This document shows, piece by piece, positions 1 through 5,641 of a DNA stretch of 7,009 nt. The notes beneath the pieces are model-generated. The model was given only the letters and a program-made list of their open reading frames with translations, was not told the origin of the DNA and did not search any database. Source of the stretch: Deltaproteobacteria bacterium (GTDB lineage: Bacteria; Myxococcota_A; UBA9160; PR03); assembly GCA_018262315.1 (NCBI GenBank), contig JAGSPS010000168.1, positions 1-7,009 of the forward strand. The letters run 5' to 3'. The first letter of the stretch is position 1; each line of letters starts with the position of its first letter. Both the position numbers and the translations under genes were made by a program.

Positions 1-2931
1 GCACTGGTCGTCGGCGTGCAGGAGCGCACGCTCTCTCGCGACCTCGAGAATGCCGCCGCGCGGCGCCTCGACCGCGCCGCCCACGCGTCGGAACAGCTCG
101 TACACGGTCACCTCGCCGCGCTCGACGAGCGCTACCGCGCGATCTCGGGCACGCCCCAGTTCCGCGCCAATCTCGAAGTCGAGCATCCGCCGACGTTGGC
201 GTTCTACGCGCAGCAGCTCGGCGAGCAGCAGGGCGCGACGGCGATCGCGTTCGTAGACCGCTCGGGCCACGTGATCGCGACCAGTGGAGATGCCGCGCTC
301 GCCGAGCGCGCACTGGGGGCGCACGGTGGCGAGTTGATCGCGGCTTCCGGCGTGGCGCAGGCCGCAATTGCCGTGCCGATTCGCAACGGTGGTGAGGAAG
401 TCGGCCGCCTGGTTGCCGTCGAGCCGATCCGCGCGACGGTACTCGCACACTGGTCGGACTTGTGCGGCGCGGAGGTTTCGTTCGAAACCGCGAGCGGATC
501 GCAGCCGCAAGCGCTGGTGCGCGAAGTGCGCCGCTTCGACGGCCTCGAACTGCGCGTCGCCGCGTCGCTCGACGCCGAGCGCGCGGCGCTGGCCCACGCG
601 CGCGCCAATCTGCTGCTGGCAGGCGGCGCAGCGTTCGGATTCGCGCTGCTCGCGAGCCTGTTCCTGGCGCGGAGCTGGGTGCGCCCGATCCTTGCAATCC
701 AGCACGCGGCCCTGCGGCTCGGCGGCGGCGACTTCGATGCGCGTCTCGAGAGCCAGCGCAGCGACGAGATCGGCGAGGTCGCGCGTGCCTTCGACTGGAT
801 GGCGCAACGGCTGCATGAGTACCGCCGCGAGGTCTACGAGCAGCAGCGCACGCTCGAGGCGAGGGTGCAGGAACGCACCGTTGCACTCGAAGCTGCGACA
901 CAGGAGGCCGTCGCGCTCGCCAAGGAGGCGGACGACGCGAACCGCTCCAAGTCGCAGTTCCTCGCCAACATGAGCCACGAGATCCGCACCCCGATGAACG
1001 GCGTGATCGGCATGAGCGATCTCCTGCTCGAGACGCCGCTCGCGCCGCGCCAGCGCAAGCTCGCCGAAACGGTGAATCGCTCGGCCCAGGTGCTGCTCTC
1101 GGTGATCAACGACATCCTCGACTTCTCGAAGGGCGAGGCCGGCAAGCTGCGACTCGAGGACATCGACTGTGAGTTGTCCGAAGTCGTCGAAGACGTGACC
1201 GAGCTGCTCGCCGAGCGCGCGCACCGCAAGGGTGTGGAACTCGCCTGCCACATCGACGACGCCGTGCCCATCGCGGTTCGCTGCGACCCGGGCCGCCTGC
1301 GCCAGGTTCTCACCAACCTGGTCGGCAACGCGATCAAGTTCACCGACGCCGGCGAGGTTGTCGTGACGGTGTCCTGCGTGGGCCAGCGCGACGGTCGAGC
1401 GCTGGTGCGCTTCGAGGTACGCGACAGCGGCATCGGTATCGATCCGGAAGCGCAGAGCCGCCTGTTCGAACCGTTCTCGCAGGCGGATGCTTCCACCACG
1501 CGCCGCTTCGGTGGAACCGGCCTCGGCCTCGCGATCTGCAAACAGATCGTGGACGTGATGGACGGCGAGATCGGTCTCGACAGCGAGCCCGGTCACGGCA
1601 CGCGCTTCTTCTTTACCGTTCCGCTCGCGTTGGCGGTGCCGCAGGATGCGTCGGGCGACACGCTGGAGAGCGGACTCGCCGGCCTGCGCGTGCTGGTCGT
1701 CGACGACAACGAGACCAACCGCGAGATCCTCCTGCACCGCGTGTTGTCGTGGAAGATGCGAGCGGGGACAGCGAGCGATGGCAGCGGCGCGCTCGCGGCG
1801 CTGCGCGACGCTGCGCGCGAGGGTCGTCCCTACGAGGTTGCGATCCTCGACATGCAGATGCCCGGGATGGATGGCCTCGCATTGGCTCGCGCGATTCGCG
1901 CCGACGCGTCGATTGCAGCGACCCGCCTGCTGCTGCTCACCTCGATCGGCGTCCCCGGCGACGGCGCGCGGCTGCGCGACGCGGGAATCGCGGCGCATCT
2001 CACCAAGCCGGTGCGCCAGTCGGAGCTGTACAACGGCCTCGCGGAGGTGATGGGTCGACCGCGGCGCGGGCCGCGCCGTCTCACCCCAGCAGGCGGAGTC
2101 GCCACGAGCGTCACGACCCTCGGCGGGGTCGTCCTGCTCGTCGAAGACAATCCGGTGAACCAGGACGTGGCGCGCGAGATGCTCGAGAGCATGGGACTCT
2201 GCGTCCATGTCGCCGAAGACGGCGTGCAGGCGCTCGAAGTGCTCGCCAACGGCCGTTACGACGCGGTACTGATGGACTGCCAGATGCCGCGGATGGACGG
2301 CTTCGAGGCCACTCGCCTGCTGCGCGAGCGCGAGCAGGTGCAGGGCCTCCTGCGCACACCCGTGATCGCGCTCACCGCGAATGCGCTGGCGGGCGACCGC
2401 GAGGCGTGTTTGCGAGCCGGCATGGACGACTACCTGGGCAAGCCCTTCACGAGTGTGCAGCTCCTGCTCACACTGCGGAGCTGGTTGCCCGCGGGCGCGG
2501 AATCGCCGCCCGCCGCCGAAGCAGGAGTCGTAGCGCCGGCGCCCGCCGCCGCCGGCGTTGGCGCGAACGACGCGCCGATCGACGTGCGCGTGCTCGCCGA
2601 CTTGCGCGCGGTCAATCCCGCCCGGGGCGATCAATTGGTTGCGCGCGTCGTCACGACCTTTCTGGATACCGTTCCATCGCAACTCGATCGCCTGCAGAAG
2701 GCCGCGGCGGAACGCGACGCCAATGCGCTCCGCGATCTCGCGCATTCGCTCAAGTCGAGCGCGGCCCACCTCGGCGCGCAGCGCCTCTCGGCCCTCGCGC
2801 GCGAGATCGAGCAACACGGGCGCAACGGCTTTGCAGAGCCGGCCGTCCCGCTGGTAGACGCGCTGTTCCGGGAATTCGCGCTGGTGCAGACGGCGCTCGC
2901 GCCGCTTGCACGCGCGGAGCGCAGCGCATGA
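1..2931 (+). CDS. Hybrid sensor histidine kinase (sensor-HAMP-HisKA-HATPase-REC-REC-HPt), 5' partial
   Basis: Inner-membrane sensor kinase that should autophosphorylate in response to a periplasmic cue and pass phosphate through its own receiver and HPt domains. The reading frame is open to the window edge, with 976 codons visible. Codons 1-6 (ALVVGV) look like the end of a first membrane helix, so the true start lies upstream and GTG at 16 is not a credible start. Domains by visible codon: periplasmic sensor, possibly CACHE-like, about 7-200; membrane helix about 203-224; HAMP about 224-276; coiled coil about 278-322; HisKA with MSHEIRTP and His326; HATPase_c with N-box Asn443, DSGIGI 475-480 and GGTGLGL 504-510; REC1 about 562-684 (Asp617, Thr647, Lys669); Ala/Arg-rich linker; REC2 about 710-830 (Asp759, Thr792, Lys814); Ala/Pro-rich linker; HPt about 864-970 with LAHSLKSS and His915. 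The layout is BarA-like but with two receivers. All catalytic residues are intact. The ligand cannot be read from the sequence. It overlaps the downstream regulator by 4 bases, implying co-translation and a cognate pair. Confidence 0.96.
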   Translation, partial: ALVVGVQERTLSRDLENAAARRLDRAAHASEQLVHGHLAALDERYRAISGTPQFRANLEVEHPPTLAFYAQQLGEQQGATAIAFVDRSGHVIATSGDAALAERALGAHGGELIAASGVAQAAIAVPIRNGGEEVGRLVAVEPIRATVLAHWSDLCGAEVSFETASGSQPQALVREVRRFDGLELRVAASLDAERAALAHARANLLLAGGAAFGFALLASLFLARSWVRPILAIQHAALRLGGGDFDARLESQRSDEIGEVARAFDWMAQRLHEYRREVYEQQRTLEARVQERTVALEAATQEAVALAKEADDANRSKSQFLANMSHEIRTPMNGVIGMSDLLLETPLAPRQRKLAETVNRSAQVLLSVINDILDFSKGEAGKLRLEDIDCELSEVVEDVTELLAERAHRKGVELACHIDDAVPIAVRCDPGRLRQVLTNLVGNAIKFTDAGEVVVTVSCVGQRDGRALVRFEVRDSGIGIDPEAQSRLFEPFSQADASTTRRFGGTGLGLAICKQIVDVMDGEIGLDSEPGHGTRFFFTVPLALAVPQDASGDTLESGLAGLRVLVVDDNETNREILLHRVLSWKMRAGTASDGSGALAALRDAAREGRPYEVAILDMQMPGMDGLALARAIRADASIAATRLLLLTSIGVPGDGARLRDAGIAAHLTKPVRQSELYNGLAEVMGRPRRGPRRLTPAGGVATSVTTLGGVVLLVEDNPVNQDVAREMLESMGLCVHVAEDGVQALEVLANGRYDAVLMDCQMPRMDGFEATRLLREREQVQGLLRTPVIALTANALAGDREACLRAGMDDYLGKPFTSVQLLLTLRSWLPAGAESPPAAEAGVVAPAPAAAGVGANDAPIDVRVLADLRAVNPARGDQLVARVVTTFLDTVPSQLDRLQKAAAERDANALRDLAHSLKSSAAHLGAQRLSALAREIEQHGRNGFAEPAVPLVDALFREFALVQTALAPLARAERSA
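2916..2919 (+). promoter_or_regulatory. Ribosome binding site for the REC-PAS-GGDEF-EAL gene
   Basis: GGAG lies 8 bases before the ATG at 2928, inside the last codons of the kinase gene. Together with the ATGA stop/start overlap at 2928-2931 it selects this start. The frame itself stays open much further upstream (to about 1749), but that part has no receiver homology and overlaps the kinase. Confidence 0.7.
2928..2931 (+). other. ATGA stop/start overlap, kinase to regulator
   Basis: The kinase TGA (2929-2931) and the regulator ATG (2928-2930) share bases. This points to one transcript and translational coupling, which would keep the kinase and its probable partner in fixed ratio. Confidence 0.9.
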
Positions 2932-5063
2932 GCGCCGCAGCTTCGCGCAAGCGACCGCTCGTGCTGGTCGTGGACGACGATCCGACGATGCGTGTGCTCG
3001 TCGCCGAGACGCTGCTGCCCGACGGCATCGAAGTGGTCGAAGCAGAGGGCGGTCCCGCGGCGATTGCGGCGCTGCGTGCGCGCACCCCGGACCTGGTGAT
3101 GCTCGACGTGCAGATGCCCGGCGTCGACGGCTTCACGGTGTGCGAGGAGATCCGCGCGCTGCCCGGCGGCGCCGATGTGCCGGTCGTGATGATGACGGGT
3201 CTCGAAGACGTGGACTCGATCCGCCGTGCCTACGAAGTGGGTGCCACCGACTTCGTCACCAAGCCGTTGCAGTGGCTGATCCTGGCCCACCGCGTCCGCT
3301 ACCTGCTGCGCGCCAGCGCCAATCTCTCGGAGCTGCGCCGCGGTCGCGAGCGGCTCGCCAATGCGCAGCGCCTCGCGCGGATGGGAAGCTGGCGAGTCGA
3401 TCTGCCTTCGCTCGCGATGCACGCCTCCGAAGAGCTGCTCGCGCTCAACGGCCTGCCGCCGAACACGCCGGTGACGATGCGGAACCTGATGGCGTGCGTG
3501 CACCCGGACGATCGAGCGGGCCTCGCCAGGGCGGCCAGCGAGTGCGCGCGCGGCGGGCCGCCGCTGCATTCCGATCACCGCGTGATCCACGCGGACGGCA
3601 GCGAGCGCATCCTGCACGCCGAGGCGCGTCTCGTGCTCGACAGCGACGGCGGTGCCGCGGCCGTCGAAGGCACGGCGCAGGACGTCACCGAGCGCAAGCG
3701 CGCCGAGGAGCAGATCCGCTACCTCGCCTACCACGACAGCCTGACGGGGCTCGGCAACCGGCTCCTCTTCAAGGAACGCCTCGCGATGGCGGTCGCCACC
3801 GCGCGTCGCAACGAGTGGCAGGCGGGCGTCCTCTTCCTCGACCTCGATCACTTCAAGCGCATCAACGACACCCTCGGCCACTCCGTGGGCGACGCGCTGC
3901 TGCAGGGCGTCGCCGATCGACTGGTGGCGAGCGTGCGCGAGACCGACGTGGTGGCGCGCGACGACATACCGAGCGCGGTCTCGCGACTCGGCGGCGACGA
4001 GTTCACGATCCTGCTGGAAGGAATCGAGGACGCGCAGGACCTCGCCAAGGTTGCGCGCCGCATCCTCGAAGCGCTCGCGCGTCCCTTCCATCTCTCGGGC
4101 CATGAGGTGGTGATCAGCGGCAGCATCGGCATCACCGCCTGGCCCGAGGACGGCGACGATGCCGAGGTGCTGCTGCGCAACGCCGACACGGCGATGTACC
4201 ACGCCAAGGAAGAGGGCCGGAACAACTACCAGTTCTACGCCCAGTCGATGAATGCGGTGGCGCTCCAGCGCCTGATCCTCGAAGGCAAGCTCCGCCGCGC
4301 GCTCGAGCGCGATGAGTTCGAGGTGCACTATCAGCCGAAGGTGGTGCTCGCGACGGGTGCGATCGCCGGCCTCGAAGCGCTGCTGCGCTGGCGCGATCCG
4401 GAACTCGGCATGGTGTTCCCCGGTGATTTCATCCCGATCGCCGAGGAGACCGGGCTGATCGTACCGCTCAGTGACTGGGTGGCGCGTGCCGTGTGTCGAC
4501 AGCTGGTGGCCTGGCGCGAGCGCGGCCTGCGGCTCGTGCCGATCGCTGTGAATCTCTCCGCGCATCAGTTCCGCAGTGGCAAGCTGGTCGACCAGCTTGG
4601 CGCCGTGCTGCGCGAGACGGGGGTTGCGCCGCATCTGCTCGAAATGGAAATCACCGAGAGCACGCTGATGCAGGACGAGCCTCGCGTGGTCGCAGCGCTC
4701 GAAGCGCTGCGCGCCCAGGGCCTGCGCATCTCGATCGACGACTTCGGCACCGGCTACTCGTCGCTCGCCTATCTGCGGCGGCTGCCGGTCGACACGCTGA
4801 AACTCGATCGCTCTTTCGTCAGCAACATCGCCGAGGATGCCGACGACGCCGCGCTCACCGCCGCGATCATCTCGATGGCGCGCGCGCTGCGGCTGCGCGT
4901 CGTCGCGGAAGGCGTCGAGACGTCAGCGCAGCGCGATCTGCTGCGCAGCTTCGGCTGCGACGAGATGCAGGGGTACCTGGTGAGCAGGCCCGTCTGCGCC
5001 GCCGAGATCGAGGTGTTGATGCTGCGCGGCGAATCAGGGGACCAGGGAGATGCCGAATCCTGA
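2928..5063 (+). CDS. Response regulator with REC, PAS, GGDEF and EAL domains (cyclic di-GMP turnover)
   Basis: A 711-residue cytoplasmic response regulator expected to make and/or break down cyclic di-GMP. REC about 10-130: acidic pocket Asp16-Asp17, phospho-acceptor Asp60, Thr90, Lys112. PAS/PAC about 143-262, ending GTAQDVTERKRAEE. GGDEF about 265-438: YHDSLTGLGNR, metal-site Asp305 in FLDLDHFK, and an intact GGDEF at 355-359. An RxxD (Arg337-Asp340) is present, but 14 residues rather than 5 separate it from GGDEF. EAL about 450-695: E483-A-L, Asn542 (NLS), Glu574 and Glu577 (EITES), Asp604-Asp605 (DDFGTGYSSL), Lys625, Glu661 and Glu664 (EGVE), Gln681. Both enzyme domains keep their catalytic sets, so it may be bifunctional; the net direction cannot be read from sequence. 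The start is fixed by the ATGA overlap with the kinase and a GGAG 8 bases upstream. The kinase HPt His915 is the likely phosphodonor for Asp60 (inference). The 3' end overlaps the convergent cupredoxin gene by 30 bases. Confidence 0.95.
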   Translation: MSAAASRKRPLVLVVDDDPTMRVLVAETLLPDGIEVVEAEGGPAAIAALRARTPDLVMLDVQMPGVDGFTVCEEIRALPGGADVPVVMMTGLEDVDSIRRAYEVGATDFVTKPLQWLILAHRVRYLLRASANLSELRRGRERLANAQRLARMGSWRVDLPSLAMHASEELLALNGLPPNTPVTMRNLMACVHPDDRAGLARAASECARGGPPLHSDHRVIHADGSERILHAEARLVLDSDGGAAAVEGTAQDVTERKRAEEQIRYLAYHDSLTGLGNRLLFKERLAMAVATARRNEWQAGVLFLDLDHFKRINDTLGHSVGDALLQGVADRLVASVRETDVVARDDIPSAVSRLGGDEFTILLEGIEDAQDLAKVARRILEALARPFHLSGHEVVISGSIGITAWPEDGDDAEVLLRNADTAMYHAKEEGRNNYQFYAQSMNAVALQRLILEGKLRRALERDEFEVHYQPKVVLATGAIAGLEALLRWRDPELGMVFPGDFIPIAEETGLIVPLSDWVARAVCRQLVAWRERGLRLVPIAVNLSAHQFRSGKLVDQLGAVLRETGVAPHLLEMEITESTLMQDEPRVVAALEALRAQGLRISIDDFGTGYSSLAYLRRLPVDTLKLDRSFVSNIAEDADDAALTAAIISMARALRLRVVAEGVETSAQRDLLRSFGCDEMQGYLVSRPVCAAEIEVLMLRGESGDQGDAES
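5034..5063. other. Tail-to-tail coding overlap of the two operons
   Basis: The plus-strand regulator ends with TGA at 5061-5063 and the minus-strand cupredoxin ends with TGA at 5036-5034. The last 30 bases of each gene, including the stops, are therefore antisense to the other. I see no GC stem followed by a T run on either strand here, so neither operon has a visible intrinsic terminator between them. Confidence 0.9.
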
Positions 5064-5639
5064 GACGCCGCTCGCGGGCACCACGATGCTGTGTTCGGTG
5101 TCCGGCAGCTTCTCGTTCCAGGTGCGGATCCGATGGGTACCCGGCGGGACGTCGCGCAGCGTGAAGTGACCGCCTTCACCCGCCACGTCGAAGAACGGCG
5201 TCGGTGCCGCGAAGATCGTTCCGTTCATCGACTCGTGGATCGAGCAGTAGAGCTTCACGACGCCTGGATGCTGGAAGGCGACCTCTCGCGTCTGCCCTGC
5301 CGCGTAGAGACCGAGATCGAAGTCGTTCGGCTTCGAGTACGAGAAGACGTTGTGGAAGATCTCGTCGTCGTTGGGCATCGCGACCTTCTGCCCCGCGGCG
5401 ATCGCGAGAAAGCGCGGCACGAATGCCGCGTGTTTCTGGTGCAGCTCGGGCGTGGATGCGGGCGCTGGCGCCGAGACGCCGGGTTCCGCCGCGAGATAGA
5501 CCACGACGGGGCCGACGTCGGCGAGCTGCATGCCCGGCAGATCCAGGACTACGCGCCCGCGTACGTCGCTCCCGGCGTGCGCGAGATCCGCCGTCGCGAC
5601 CAGGGCCAGGAACGCGAAGGACCGCAGCGAGGCGTGCAT
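5034..5639 (-). CDS. Periplasmic cupredoxin-like protein (plastocyanin/amicyanin-type, 'methylamine utilization protein' family)
   Basis: A 201-residue exported protein. The signal peptide, residues 1-22, has a short charged start, a hydrophobic core (FAFLALVATADLA) and an AHA cleavage motif before Gly23. Residues about 26-150 form a cupredoxin-like module with the expected type-1 copper ligands: His96 in IFHNVFS, then Cys132, His135 and Met138 in YCSIHESM. The Cys-x2-His-x2-Met spacing is that of the amicyanin ligand loop. Residues about 151-201 (GHFTLRDVPPGTHRIRTWNEKLP) resemble the regulatory beta-sandwich of the carboxypeptidase D type, a usual second half in this family. Relatives are often named methylamine utilization proteins because of the amicyanin likeness, but no mau enzyme is present here. 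Likely role: periplasmic copper binding or electron transfer, unproven. The ATG overlaps the porin stop by one base (TGATG) with only a weak GGGG upstream, so translation is probably coupled to the porin. The stop lies within the last codons of the convergent regulator gene. Confidence 0.88.
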   Translation of the reverse strand: MHASLRSFAFLALVATADLAHAGSDVRGRVVLDLPGMQLADVGPVVVYLAAEPGVSAPAPASTPELHQKHAAFVPRFLAIAAGQKVAMPNDDEIFHNVFSYSKPNDFDLGLYAAGQTREVAFQHPGVVKLYCSIHESMNGTIFAAPTPFFDVAGEGGHFTLRDVPPGTHRIRTWNEKLPDTEHSIVVPASGVSGFGISLVP

Positions 5640-5641
5640 CA
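5637..5641 (-). other. TGATG stop/start overlap, porin to cupredoxin
   Basis: Read on the minus strand, the porin TGA (5641-5639) shares its last A with the cupredoxin ATG (5639-5637). No strong Shine-Dalgarno sequence precedes the ATG; the nearest purine run is a GGGG about a dozen bases upstream. Re-initiation by ribosomes finishing the porin is the likely route of expression. Confidence 0.85.

Noticed and set aside
16..18. GTG as the start codon of the hybrid kinase.
   Set aside because: The frame is open to base 1 and codes hydrophobic ALVVG before it, as expected for the end of a first membrane helix. Starting at 16 would remove the N-terminal anchor.
2062..2078. Perfect inverted repeat with 7-base arms and a 3-base spacer, in the REC1-REC2 linker.
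   Set aside because: It is made only of G and C inside a coding linker for Arg/Gly residues, has no T run after it, and is expected by chance at this composition.
2533..2542. Ten-base GC palindrome in the REC2-HPt linker.
   Set aside because: Ala/Pro-rich linkers in GC-rich genomes produce such palindromes by codon use. There is no other sign of an operator.
1749..2927. Extension of the regulator frame far upstream of 2928, inside the kinase gene.
   Set aside because: The extension is Arg/Ala-rich and low in complexity. The receiver domain begins right after 2928, where there is an ATGA overlap and a GGAG site.
2631..4634. A 667-codon open frame on the minus strand, antisense to the kinase end and regulator.
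   Set aside because: Its translation is rich in His, Arg, Gly and Ala with no recognisable motif. It lies opposite a gene with clear domains; such long shadows are common in high-GC DNA.
5034..5639. Assigning the cupredoxin to methylamine utilisation and giving it a mau symbol.
   Set aside because: There is no methylamine dehydrogenase, MauG or related gene in the window. The likeness is limited to the copper-site pattern.
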